Shown: positions 55,276 through 64,000 of the stretch, piece by piece
Position numbering within the stretch: position 1 is the stretch's first letter
Layout: the number at the start of each line of letters is the position of its first letter
Origin: Bacteroidota bacterium
Lineage (GTDB): Bacteria > Bacteroidota > Bacteroidia > 2-12-FULL-35-15
Direction of reading: 5' to 3'
Assembly (NCBI GenBank): GCA_016722565.1
Contig: JADKIU010000004.1
Location: 288,723 to 352,722, forward strand
DNA length: 64,000 nt
Program-made: the position numbers and the translations under genes
The notes under the pieces: model-generated
Databases searched by the model: none
Seen by the model: only the letters and a program-made list of their open reading frames with translations
Told to the model about the DNA's origin: nothing

Positions 55276-57818
55276 ATGACGCTTATTGATAAATATTTTC
55301 CACTGATTCCAGGGACTTCAGAAAAATCTATGGCTATTTTTGCGACTCATCGATTGCGTGCATTTTTTGTGGCAATGGTCCAGTTTGCTTTAATTCTTTT
55401 TGTCGTTACGCGCTATCATTTTGAAAAATCATCCGGAATTATCGATTATGCTCCTTTGTATTTCTTGTGTTTGTTGTTTATAGTTTTATTCCTATTCGAT
55501 TTCGACCGGCATTTCTATTTCTAAGTTGTTTAGCACTTGTCTATTTTGCTTTTGGATTATTGGCAGGAACATTTTTTATTTTCATCGGTCTCGGATTGAT
55601 TTTCATTTGTCACCTTCCTATTTCTTTTAAATACCGTGCTGCGCTGATTTTATCAATTGCAATCGTACTGGCTTTGTTTCGAACGGAATTTATTTATTTG
55701 CCTTGGATGACAATGACAGCCATGTACATGGCACCTTTGTTTATGTTTCGTCTCATCATCTATTTGTATGAAATAAAAAACGGATTGGTACCTGCTAATA
55801 AGTGGCAAAGCATCAGCTATTTTTTTATGTTTCCAAATGTTTTTTTTCTGTTTTTTCCAATCGTAGATTATAAAACCTACATCAATACACATCTTAATGT
55901 TGCCGAAAAGGAAATTTGGCAAAAAGGAATTCGTTGGATGTTGAGAGGTTTGATACACATGATGTGCTATCGTTTTATCTGCTTTAGTTTTTTAATTGGC
56001 CCTATTGAAGTTGTTGATTTGCCAACCTTGATGCAATACATGGTGGTGAATTATGCCCTCATCATTCGCTTGTCCGGGGTCTTTCATTTTATGATTGGCC
56101 TGTTGTGTATGTTTGGATTTAATCTCCCACAAATATTTGACAATTATTTTACTGCTACAAGCTTTGTTGATTTGTGGAGGAGAATAAATATTTACTGGAG
56201 AAATTTCGTTCTCAAAATCTTTTTTTATCCGATTATGTTTCGGTATAAGAAAATATTGAAAAAAAACTTGTTGGCTTTTACCATGATGACCGTGTTTTTT
56301 ATTACATGGTTGATGCATAGCTATCAGCTTTTTTGGATAACCGGAGTTGTTTCCGTTAGATCCATTGATGTTATTTTTTGGATGGTGATTGGTACATGTA
56401 TTACCACAAATTCTGTGATTATAGAAAAGCGAACACTTTCGGAAAATACCATTGTAAAACCAAGATCGGATTTGTGGAAATTCAGTATGAATATTCTTAG
56501 AATGATTGGGATGTATTTATTCATGTCTATTATGTGGTCGCTTTGGAATTCCAGCTCTTTGGAAGATTGGTTTTTTATTGTTTCAAAAGGTAAATTAGCT
56601 GACGTTAAACAAATATTGGTAATTGTTTCAATCCTTTGCGGAGTGATTGTTTTAGGTGTTGTTGTTCAGTATGTTTTAAAAAACAAGAATGTTAAAAAAT
56701 GGATCACTGCAAAGCCCCATGAAACGTTGGTGCTAACTGCGTCTTCACTTTTGTTGTTAACACTGTTTTCATTCACTGAGGTTCGCGCTCACCTTCCCGT
56801 GTTTATGCAAGGTTTGTATGAAAACATAACAGATGGTTCGCCCAATAAGTTGGAGAAAACAAATGCCGAAGCTGGATATTATGATAAGCTGATTGAAGGT
56901 GATGAGGGAAATACAATTGGAATTGGGGGTAAATCATTAAGAAAAATGGTGACCAAAAATCCCTATACCAATGCTTATTTTATTACCGAAAGTATTGTAA
57001 GAAGACGAATGAAACCGAATCTGCATATTGAAGGATTGGATCATAATTTTAATAGCAATAGCTTTGGTTTACGTGATAAAAATTACAGTCATGATAAGCC
57101 TGCAAATACTAAACGGTTGGCTTTGTTAGGAGGTTCTTATCAGATGGGTTCTGGAGTTGATAATGATAAAGTGTTTGAAACCATTGCTGAAGAGCGTATG
57201 AATAAAGAAATGGTCGACAGCATCAACCAACACTATGAGATTTTTAATTTTGCAGCCGGTGGATATTATCTTTTGCAACAAGTCGAAATTGTGAATACAC
57301 GCGTTTTTGAATACGATTTTGATGGCTTAATTTATTTTGCTCATACGGATGAGCGAGGTAAAGTTGTAAAAGAATTTACTACAATTATTAAACATAAATT
57401 ACCCTTAAAATATCCTTTTCTTGATTCAATAGTGAAGGTAAGTGGCGTAAAGCCTTATATGAGTGTATTGCAAATTAGAGAATTGATTGCTCCCTATGCG
57501 GATGCTATTATGAAATGGGGCTATAAAGAAATATTTAATCAATGTAAAAAGAATAATGTTGTTCCAATATGGGCATATATGGAAACCACTACGGAGTTTG
57601 TAAATGACAAAGAATATAATGAACTAAAAGCGTATGCCGAATCATTAGGTTTTGTAACTTTGGATTTAAGAAACACTTATGGCAATATCGATCGAGTCGA
57701 AATTCAGATTTCAGATTTAAATACACATCCAAATGTCCTTGGCCATCGCATTATTGCCGAACGCTTTTATAATGAGTTAAGAAAGAAAAAGAATCGTATT
57801 TTTAAATTGGTGGAATAA
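55276..57818 (+). CDS. MBOAT O-acyltransferase fused to SGNH hydrolase domain; one frameshift near 55485
   Basis: About 847 residues once one T is restored in the T4 run at 55484-55487 (as given, frames end at 55524 and restart by 55467). The N-terminal ~500 residues have many membrane helices with MBOAT features: SFVDLWRRINIYWRNFVLKIFFYP and FFITWLMHSYQLFWITG, with the conserved His. The C-terminal ~330 residues are periplasmic and SGNH-like: LALLGGSYQMGSG (Ser block I), FNFAAGGYYLLQQVEI (block II) and SDLNTHPNVLGHRIIAERF (block V Asp/His). DltB (MBOAT) and DltD (SGNH-like) do the two jobs as separate proteins in D-alanylation; here they are one. Heads the operon with a carrier protein and adenylating enzyme. 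Confidence 0.82.
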
Positions 57819-57851
57819 TATAGTAGTTTGTCAAACTTAAACCCTACAAAC

Positions 57852-58115
57852 ATGAGTGCAGACATTAACGAAATAAAAGAAACAGTAAAAACGTTTGTGA
57901 AAATGCGTTTTCTGAAGAATGCTGAAGACAAAGAATTAACGTATTCTACAACTTTAATCAGTGGTGGATTGATTGATTCTATTTTAACCATGCAATTGGT
58001 TGTGTTTTTGGAACAAACCTATCATTTCGAGTTTCAAGCACACGAGGTGGATAAAGATAATTTGGATACCATTGATATCATTTCTGCTTTTGTTGTTAAA
58101 AAGCTGAATGGATAA
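57852..58115 (+). CDS. Acyl/peptidyl carrier protein
   Basis: ATG at 57852 gives 87 residues (the frame is open from 57828 without ATG). Four-helix carrier pattern with phosphopantetheine site LISGGLIDSILTMQLVVFLEQTYHFEF; Ser43 in LIDSI carries the cofactor. Acidic C-terminal half (EVDKDNLDTIDIISAF). Resembles stand-alone carrier proteins that hold prolyl/pyrrolyl groups (PltL type) and DltC. 34 bases after the MBOAT gene and overlapping the adenylating gene by 8 bases, so translation is coupled. No phosphopantetheinyl transferase is nearby. Confidence 0.9.
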   Translation: MSADINEIKETVKTFVKMRFLKNAEDKELTYSTTLISGGLIDSILTMQLVVFLEQTYHFEFQAHEVDKDNLDTIDIISAFVVKKLNG

Positions 58116-59562
58116 GATAGGTAAGCTATATCAACTTCTCGAAAAATCGGCTGAATTATTCCCGAAAAATACAGCTATTGTGTTTGGTGGATTACAAATT
58201 TCTTATCATCAATTAAATTCTGTAGCCAACCAAATTAAACAAACACTTCTTACTATAGGCGTGAAAGAAGGCGACCGTGTAGCTATTTCTGCGCCTAAAT
58301 CCATTGAATTTGTTGCTTCCATATTCGGTGTTTTAAAAACCGGTGGTGCCTATTTGCCGGTAGATTATTCAGCTCCCATCGAGCGTAATAAATTTATTAT
58401 TCAAAATTGTGAAGTTGCAGCACTTATCATCCATAAAGATATTTTTGCTCGTTTTGAAAATGAATTTGATCTTGTGGAGACGATTGGAAACGATTTGATT
58501 ATTGCAAAAAATAAAATCGCCAATCTGAAAAAATCTCCGGAAGATTTAGCATATGTTTTATATACCTCTGGTTCTACTGGTCTTCCTAAAGGTGTGATGT
58601 ATTCAAATGCGGCAGCACTTGAATTTGTAAACTGGAGTTCGAATACATTTCATCCTACGGACACGGATTGTTTTTCATCTCATGCTCCTTTTCATTTTGA
58701 TCTTTCGATATTCGATGTATTTGTTTCCATCAAACATGGAGCAACATTAGTGCTAATAAAAGAAGACATTGGGAAACAACCACTCCTGCTTGCTCAATTG
58801 ATTGCGGAGCAAAAAATCAGTATCTGGTATTCTACACCTTCCATTTTAAACATGTTGGCGGAATATGGTAAGCTAGAAAAATATGATTTCAGTGCCCTAA
58901 GAATTGTATTGTTTGCCGGAGAAGTATTCCCTTTCATAAAATTTAATAGCCTTAAAAGTAAAATTCCTACTCCTGAATATTTTAACCTGTATGGGCCTAC
59001 AGAAACAAATGTTTGTACCTATTACCATTTACCAACTAGGATGGAGACAACTATTCCCATCGGTAAAGTGTGTGAGCATTATCAAAGTGTTATTTTGGAT
59101 GGTGAGCTACTAATAGCTGGTTCAGGTATTATGTTAGGCTATTGGAATCCGGATGGTAAAAATCCGTTTTGGAATGATTCTAATGGTAAATTGTGGTATA
59201 AAACAGGAGATTTGGTGGAAGTTAATGGAGATGGTAACTATATTTTTAAAGGTCGCAGAGATCGGATGGTTAAACGGAATGGTTATCGAATTGAGTTGGA
59301 TGAAATAGAAACGGTATTGGATAAACATCCCAATATCAGCAAAAGTGCAGTTGTAGGTTTTGTAAACTCAGATGAACAAATGTTAATTTCAGCTGTTGTT
59401 CTATTAAAAAATGAGGATGAAAGATCTGTCATAAAAATGAAAGAATATTGTATGAATCACCTACCTTCGTATATGGTTCCGAACGACTTTATTTTTGTTG
59501 AGGAATTGCCATACACATCCAGTCACAAGGTGGATTATCAACAACTAAAACGACTCGTTTAA
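58108..59562 (+). CDS. Amino-acid adenylating enzyme, probable L-prolyl-AMP ligase type
   Basis: 484 residues, a stand-alone A domain: A3 LYTSGSTGLPKG (151-162), A5 NLYGPTETNV (293-302), A7 WYKTGDL, A8 GRRDRMVKRNGYRIELDEIE, A10 Lys in SSHKVDYQQL. SHAPFHFDLSIFDVF (191-205) and the WYSTPSILNML segment are as in stand-alone proline-activating A domains of pyrrole pathways (PltF/RedM/AnaC type). D-alanine ligase DltA is the closest alternative. It would load the neighbouring carrier protein with an amino acid. Operon context (next gene is a prolyl-dehydrogenase-like flavoenzyme) favours proline; the substrate is inferred, not shown. Confidence 0.85.
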   Translation: MDKIGKLYQLLEKSAELFPKNTAIVFGGLQISYHQLNSVANQIKQTLLTIGVKEGDRVAISAPKSIEFVASIFGVLKTGGAYLPVDYSAPIERNKFIIQNCEVAALIIHKDIFARFENEFDLVETIGNDLIIAKNKIANLKKSPEDLAYVLYTSGSTGLPKGVMYSNAAALEFVNWSSNTFHPTDTDCFSSHAPFHFDLSIFDVFVSIKHGATLVLIKEDIGKQPLLLAQLIAEQKISIWYSTPSILNMLAEYGKLEKYDFSALRIVLFAGEVFPFIKFNSLKSKIPTPEYFNLYGPTETNVCTYYHLPTRMETTIPIGKVCEHYQSVILDGELLIAGSGIMLGYWNPDGKNPFWNDSNGKLWYKTGDLVEVNGDGNYIFKGRRDRMVKRNGYRIELDEIETVLDKHPNISKSAVVGFVNSDEQMLISAVVLLKNEDERSVIKMKEYCMNHLPSYMVPNDFIFVEELPYTSSHKVDYQQLKRLV

Positions 59563-60711
59563 ATGGAACTTTCTTTAACATCGGAACAAAAATTAATTCA
59601 AGAAAACATTATTGGTTTTGCTAAAAAAGAGCTGAACAAAGATGTAATAGAACGCGATCAGCAACAACAGTTTCCCATTGATTTATGGAAAAAATGCGCA
59701 GAACAAAAGCTGACCGGACTTCCTGTTGATGAAAAATTTGGTGGTGCAGGATTGGATCCTTTTACCGCGATCATCGCATTGGAAGCATTAGGCTATGGGT
59801 CGGAAGACGGAGGATTGAATTTCTCCGTTTGTGCTCATTTATTGGCGTGTGTAATTCCAATCTGGAAATATGGCAACGAAAACCAAAAGAATAAATACCT
59901 TCCCGATTTATGCAATGGAAATAAAATTGCTGTAAATGCAATGACAGAAAGTGAATCCGGGTCAGATGTTTTTAATATTAAAACAACAGCTAAAAAGAAA
60001 GATAATGGTTTTGTTATCAATGGAACAAAAACGTTTTGTTCCAATGGTCCAGTTGCAGACGTTGTATTGGTGTATGCACTAACCGATGAGAGTAAAGGCT
60101 ATTATGGCGGTATTACAGCTTTTATCGTTGATAAAAATGCAATAGGATATAAAGTTGGTCAGCAATACGAAAAAATGGGATTGCGTACTTCTGGAATTTC
60201 TGAATTGATATTTGAAAATGTATTTGTAAGTGAAGAAGATATTGTTGGTGGCGTTGGTGGTGGTGCAACCGTTTTTAATCATTCAATGGAATGGGAACGA
60301 ACTGGAATGGCTGCTTGTCATGTCGGGACCATGCAAAAATTGTTGGAGAAATCCATCGAATATGCGCAAACCCGAAAATCAGGAGGTGAAGTAATTGGTA
60401 AAAAACAAGCAGTATCACACCGTATCGCAACAATGAAAATTCAGTTAGAAGCCGCTCGCTTGCTTACATACAAATCGGCTCTTGGTTTGGAAAAGAATAA
60501 AGAGAATACGATTCATGCAGCTTCAGCCAAGCTATTTGTGAGTGAAGCCTATGTTGCTGCAGCTATGAGCACCATGCAGATTTTTGGAGGAAATGGGTAT
60601 ATGACAGAATACGGTATCGAACGAATTGTTCGGGATGCACTGGGAAGTACGGTTTATTCTGGGACATCCGACATACAGAGAAATATTATTTCCCGTTTGC
60701 TTGGACTCTGA
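59563..60711 (+). CDS. Acyl-CoA dehydrogenase family flavoprotein, prolyl-carrier-protein dehydrogenase type
   Basis: 382 residues; ATG directly after the TAA of the previous gene. GYGSEDGGLNFSVCAHLLACVIPIWKYG (77-104) and AVNAMTESESGSDVFNIKT (123-141) are close to those of PltE/RedW/AnaB-type enzymes. Catalytic base candidate Glu245 in SMEWERTGMA. C-terminal GGNGYMTEYGIERIVRDALGSTVYSGTSDIQRNII is the usual FAD/dimer region. In pyrrole pathways it oxidises carrier-bound proline (four electrons) to pyrrole-2-carboxyl thioester in the cytosol. No fatty-acid degradation genes are nearby, so beta-oxidation is unlikely. Confidence 0.85.
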   Translation: MELSLTSEQKLIQENIIGFAKKELNKDVIERDQQQQFPIDLWKKCAEQKLTGLPVDEKFGGAGLDPFTAIIALEALGYGSEDGGLNFSVCAHLLACVIPIWKYGNENQKNKYLPDLCNGNKIAVNAMTESESGSDVFNIKTTAKKKDNGFVINGTKTFCSNGPVADVVLVYALTDESKGYYGGITAFIVDKNAIGYKVGQQYEKMGLRTSGISELIFENVFVSEEDIVGGVGGGATVFNHSMEWERTGMAACHVGTMQKLLEKSIEYAQTRKSGGEVIGKKQAVSHRIATMKIQLEAARLLTYKSALGLEKNKENTIHAASAKLFVSEAYVAAAMSTMQIFGGNGYMTEYGIERIVRDALGSTVYSGTSDIQRNIISRLLGL

Positions 60712-60748
60712 TTTTTTAGTATTTTAGTTTGATAAACACTTACTGATC

Positions 60749-62129
60749 ATGAAACAATATGATGTTATAGTTATTGGCGGAGGACCATCCGGATCAACCT
60801 CTGCAAGCCTTTTGGCTCTAAAAGGATTAAGTGTTCTGTTGTTAGAAAAAGAAGCCTTCCCGAGAGAACATGTTGGTGAATCATTGATTCCGATATCGTA
60901 TATCCAGTTAAATAAATTGGGATTGATTGATGAACTAAAAAAAATCTCCACTCGCAAACCGGGTGTAAGCTTTGAAGCCAACGATGGGAAAAGTAAATCC
61001 TTGTGGTGTTTTAAAAGTGTTATAAAAGATGAGTCCTATCTCGCTTTTCATGTGATTCGCTCGGCATTTGATAAATTACTACTCGATAATAGTAAGAAAG
61101 TAGGAGCGGAGGTTAGAGAACAATACATGGTAAAAAATGTCATTCTCGATCGACCGGATAAAATTGTTGAAGTACATACAACCAATGCGGATGGAAAAGA
61201 AGAAAAATTTGAATCTAAATATTGTAGATGCAAGTGGTCAAAGTACATTGCTAGGTAGAAAGTTAGGCGTAAAAAAATCCTATGCGGATTTGGATCGTGT
61301 GGCAACTTGGTCGCATTGGACCAATACAGAATTTGATAATCCTTTAAAGGAAGGTGTTATTAAAATTGTATATCTCGGAGGAGCGAAAAAAGGTTGGATT
61401 TGGGTGATTCCGATTAGTAAAGAGCATCTGAGCATTGGAGTGGTTGTAAATAATGATCACGTTAAACAAAAGAAAAAACAATTCCAAGATGCTGCAGATT
61501 GGAAAAAGGAATATTACTTGGGTGAACTTCAAGAATCCTATTTATACAATACGGTTTTGAAAAATGCAAAAATGGAGCATAAAGTTGCCATGGCCGGTGA
61601 TTATTCCTATTACTGCGAAAAAAAATATGGTGATAACTTCGCATTAGTTGGTGATGCTGCTGCATTTTTAGATCCAATCTTCTCGAGTGGTATTTATGTT
61701 GGAATGAATAGTGCCGAGTTGGTGGCCGATGGAATTGAAGCGAAATTAAAAGGAAAGGGTGATGGAGAGTTGGTGAATGCGTATACTCGAATTACCGGTG
61801 CGGTTAACTTACTAGAAAAATTTATCCGATTATTTTATACACCTGAAGCACTCGATTTTTCAAAAATGGGCACCCCTGAGGGATTGTTAATGTTTAAAAA
61901 ATATGAAGAAGCTTATTCTATTTTTCACTATTTATTAGCCGGTGACTTCTTTACAAATTACCAGAAATACAGCGATTTTATTGATATCATCAAGGATGAA
62001 AAATCGATGGCGAAGTTTGAAAATTTAATCAATCATGCAGAAATACCTCAAAGTTGTGGTGAGGAATTTGAAAAGATGTATGGTGAAATGACACATCAAA
62101 TTGAATTTGATCACAAAGCGTTTGAGTAA
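60749..62129 (+). CDS. Flavin-dependent halogenase-family protein; one frameshift near 61225
   Basis: About 460 residues after joining two frames (break at 61221-61226; FESK joins to IVDASGQSTLLGRKLG). FAD site VIVIGGGPSGSTSASLLA, then HVGESLIPISYIQLNKLG, candidate catalytic Lys70 in STRKPGVSFEAN, the halogenase WxWxIP motif as GWIWVIP (bases 61392-61412), and GDAAAFLDPIFSSGIYVGM. The WxWxIP and HVGES motifs mark flavin-dependent halogenases; PltA is the model for carrier-bound pyrrole. It needs a flavin reductase from elsewhere. Last gene of the operon, 37 bases after the dehydrogenase. Geranylgeranyl-reductase-like oxidoreductases are a possible alternative. Confidence 0.8.
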
Positions 62130-62165
62130 ATACTATGCTCTAAATTGTTGTGGAAGTCAATTCTT

Positions 62166-62879
62166 TTAGAAAAACCAAGAAGTCATTTTCATCACAACCT
62201 TGCGAGCCCATGCCGGAAAATGATCAAGAAAATAAAAGTTTTGAAATTTTAATTGCCACCAGAGTGTTGCATTAACTTCAGAACAGATGGTCTTTTTTTC
62301 GTGTGCGAATTCTTCTCGTAAAACATCGATAATTAAAACCCAGCGGTCTTCCGTTGTATTGTTCCATACTTCATGCTCATAGGCATCACAAAAGGCGAAC
62401 AATTTCCCATTTTGCCAAGTGGTTTGTTCATCTCTGATACGCATTCCTATCTCAGGTAATCCGTTTTTGCAATTTAAGGTGAGGTGACAGCGATACATCA
62501 CATTACTATCACCAAAATGTGGTTTAATCCGTGTGTCTGCCTTTAATACAGAGAATAAGCAGGAGGTCATGGCCGGGATGCTCTCAATAATTTTTGTAGT
62601 CTCCGGACATTTCGAGCAATTTTCTTCGTTTTTTTTACTCCACATAAACAATGGAAAAACGGTCCAATTTTCTGCTTTGCTAGCTAATGTTTGGTTCAGG
62701 TAGGGGACAATGTTTTTATCTCTTGCTGCTATTGTTTTTTCAAATTCTTTTAAAATTACCTCATAATGGTTTTCTAAAAGTTTCGCCCACGGCTGCTGAC
62801 GGACATCAAAAAAATTGGGCTCAGAACCTTTATAAGCGCCATTCTCTGCAAACGAGTACCATTTTTTTAAGTTTTCCAT
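62166..62879 (-). CDS. Asp/Asn beta-hydroxylase-family dioxygenase 1
   Basis: 237 residues. Double-stranded beta-helix with RIKPHFGDSNVMYRCHLTLNC, WQNGKLFAFCDAYEHEVWNNTTEDRWVLIIDVLR: iron-binding His in PHFGDSN and HEVWN, and the 2-oxoglutarate-binding Arg-containing strand. This is the aspartyl/asparaginyl beta-hydroxylase (LpxO-like) family of Fe(II)/2-oxoglutarate enzymes. C-terminus hydrophobic/basic (ARKVVMKMTSWFF). Its ATG overlaps the stop of the next upstream paralogue by one base, so they are co-translated. May hydroxylate a carrier-bound or final intermediate of the neighbouring pathway; inferred. Confidence 0.82.
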   Translation of the reverse strand: MENLKKWYSFAENGAYKGSEPNFFDVRQQPWAKLLENHYEVILKEFEKTIAARDKNIVPYLNQTLASKAENWTVFPLFMWSKKNEENCSKCPETTKIIESIPAMTSCLFSVLKADTRIKPHFGDSNVMYRCHLTLNCKNGLPEIGMRIRDEQTTWQNGKLFAFCDAYEHEVWNNTTEDRWVLIIDVLREEFAHEKKTICSEVNATLWWQLKFQNFYFLDHFPAWARKVVMKMTSWFF

Positions 62880-63622
62880 CAGTAAACTTTGAAGAGGTTA
62901 ACACATACAATTGCTAGTCGAGTAAACGGATGCAATAACTGAGCGATAAGCTTTATAGTAGGAGCAGATAATTTTTTTAGAAAAGTATATTTTTGCCATC
63001 TTTTTTGCAAAAAAAGGGATGTCATTACAGTTGCACAAATTTTTTCTTTCTCATTCTTGAATTCGTCACGAACAATGTCCACTACAAAAATAAAGCGGTC
63101 TTTTTCTGAATTGTTGTAGGCTTCATGATTATAGGAATCAATAAACATTAACCATTTTCCTTTTTCCCAAGGGCGGACTTCATCTTTTACCCTGAACGCA
63201 CAATCCGGCATTCCCGCAGGGATTTCTAGTCCTAAATGACAACGATAAATGGTGTTCGTATCGCCCAAATGTGGTAAGATGCTGCTTTTGGCCTCTAGTA
63301 AATTGAACGAAGAGGAAAGGATTTGAGGGTATTTTTGTATAATAGAATACGTAATCGGAAAATGTTTTTGATTTTTAAACTGTTGTATCCCCCAAGTTCT
63401 TAATGGGATAGTTTTCCAGCTGTTCTCACGGGAAACCATCGATTTGATAAAATAACCAATCAGGTTATGTGCCTTCAGGTATTGCCTTAATTCGTTGAAA
63501 ATAGCTTCATGGTTCGCTTCAAACTCTTTCATCCAAGGAAAGTCTTCCGGATTAGCGAACGGAGGTTCAGTTCCATGATATTCGTCATGAACGTTATATA
63601 TGTTATACCAAGCCTTGTGCAT
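62879..63622 (-). CDS. Asp/Asn beta-hydroxylase-family dioxygenase 2
   Basis: 247 residues from ATG at 63622 (a TTG at 63625 is also in frame). Motifs: SILPHLGDTNTIYRCHLGLEIP, WEKGKWLMFIDSYNHEAYNNSEKDRFIFVVDIVRDEF; iron-binding His and 2-oxoglutarate site conserved. Extra basic-hydrophobic C-terminal segment of ~35 residues (LIAQLLHPFTRLAIVCVNLFKVY) may touch the membrane. Tandem with paralogue 1. Only 44 bases separate it from a divergent third member at 63667. Confidence 0.82.
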   Translation of the reverse strand: MHKAWYNIYNVHDEYHGTEPPFANPEDFPWMKEFEANHEAIFNELRQYLKAHNLIGYFIKSMVSRENSWKTIPLRTWGIQQFKNQKHFPITYSIIQKYPQILSSSFNLLEAKSSILPHLGDTNTIYRCHLGLEIPAGMPDCAFRVKDEVRPWEKGKWLMFIDSYNHEAYNNSEKDRFIFVVDIVRDEFKNEKEKICATVMTSLFLQKRWQKYTFLKKLSAPTIKLIAQLLHPFTRLAIVCVNLFKVY

Positions 63623-63666
63623 CAACGCTGAATTTATTATGTTTGTTAAAGTAAAAACACGATCAA

Positions 63667-64000
63667 ATGTCTGAATTCGAATTTACAAATAAAAATCCTA
63701 AGTTCTTTTATGATCCTTCTCAGTTTCCATTTTTGAAGCCTTTAGTCGATAATTTTTCCCTAATCCGAAAAGAGTTGCTTGATATTATTGAAGCTGGTAA
63801 AGAGAATCAATGGATGAATACGTTTCCGCATTATGTGAAATCCGATCAGCATAAAGCCTGGAAAGTTTTTTCATTTATTTTTTTCAATATGAAACTTCCC
63901 CAGAATGCAAAGCTTTGTCCAAAAACTGCGGAGTTGGTTTATTCAATACCCGAAATTCTTTCTTGTGATTATTCTTATATGAATCCGCATACATGTGTTG
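63667..64000 (+). CDS. Asp/Asn beta-hydroxylase-family protein 3, N-terminal part (3' end outside window)
   Basis: ATG at 63667 opens a frame that runs off the window; 111 residues are seen (MSEFEFTNKNPKFFYDPSQF...ILSCDYSYMNPHTCV). The pattern LKPLVDNFSLIRKELLDII...WMNTFPHYVKSDQHKAWKVFSFIFFNMKL...CPKTAELVYSIPEILSCDYSYMNPHT matches the N-terminal half of the same dioxygenase family, with the first His motif just reached. It is not a close copy of the two minus-strand genes. Divergent from them, so a shared regulatory region of ~44 bases. Confidence 0.75.
   Translation, partial: MSEFEFTNKNPKFFYDPSQFPFLKPLVDNFSLIRKELLDIIEAGKENQWMNTFPHYVKSDQHKAWKVFSFIFFNMKLPQNAKLCPKTAELVYSIPEILSCDYSYMNPHTCV

Noticed and set aside
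59563..60711. Beta-oxidation acyl-CoA dehydrogenase
   Set aside because: Sequence segments (LNFSVCAHLLAC) and operon partners point to carrier-bound prolyl substrate; no other beta-oxidation genes nearby.
55276..62129. Classical Dlt operon for D-alanylation of teichoic acid
   Set aside because: Bacteroidota are Gram-negative and lack teichoic acids; the operon also has a prolyl-dehydrogenase-like enzyme and a halogenase, which Dlt systems lack.
60749..62129. Geranylgeranyl reductase as main call for the flavoprotein
   Set aside because: The WxWxIP motif and HVGES motif plus the carrier-protein context fit flavin-dependent halogenases better; kept only as an alternative.

Overview
The window is AT-rich DNA from a Bacteroidota bacterium (Flavobacteriia/Sphingobacteriia/Chitinophagia-type). 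Evidence: gldF and gldG gliding genes; four secreted proteins with type IX secretion (T9SS) C-terminal sorting domains; a TonB-type outer-membrane barrel protein; promoter -7 elements of the form TAnnTTTG; and a GH2/GH92 mannoside-degrading pair. No rRNA or transposase was seen. Two tRNA genes (Leu-UAA, Gly-GCC) are present.

Layout. 1-3.7 kb: end of a GH2 beta-mannosidase and a GH92 mannosidase with a C-terminal CBM32-like domain. 3.7-9.7 kb: a MarR regulator with a palindromic operator, then an RND efflux operon (membrane fusion protein, RND pump, TolC) broken by many one-base shifts. 9.7-16.4 kb: TPR/PP2C phosphatase, outer-membrane barrel protein, SiaC-like protein, multicopper oxidase. 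16.5-27.6 kb: tRNAs and mostly household genes (mutS, glycosyltransferase, rRNA/tRNA methyltransferase, TPR lipoprotein, deoxynucleoside kinase, folK, PQQ-type dehydrogenase).

27.7-33.8 kb: six single genes, all on the minus strand, each followed by a 130-185 bp imperfect palindrome. The 5' core of each gene unit is complementary to the outer box of its own downstream palindrome. This is the signature of integron gene cassettes with attC sites, here without an integrase in view (a CALIN). Cargo includes a TIR-domain protein, a PD-(D/E)XK nuclease-like protein, a HEAT protein, two lipoproteins and a TonB-C protein.

33.8-52.4 kb: a T9SS kelch-like protein, a PolX-family PHP protein, GH3-family protein, a second deoxynucleoside kinase, lysA, lysC, gldF-gldG-DUF4340, dnaN, a T9SS esterase, glutathione peroxidase and a UvrD/PcrA helicase. 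Several of these genes and spacers contain degenerate short-word repeats, some as in-frame insertions.

53-64 kb: a probable biosynthetic locus. A tight plus-strand operon encodes an MBOAT-SGNH fusion acyltransferase, a carrier protein, an amino-acid adenylating enzyme, a prolyl-carrier-dehydrogenase-like flavoprotein and a flavin-dependent halogenase (WxWxIP motif). It is flanked by two PAPS sulfotransferases and three Asp/Asn beta-hydroxylase-family proteins. The set combines pyrrolyl-carrier-protein synthesis (as in pyoluteorin/clorobiocin) with Dlt-like acyl transfer. The inferred product is a pyrrole-2-carboxyl, possibly halogenated, ester on an unknown acceptor.

At least 13 indel lesions, mostly in homopolymers, are seen; ten lie between 1.4 and 11.2 kb and hit unrelated genes, so sequence error is more likely than decay.
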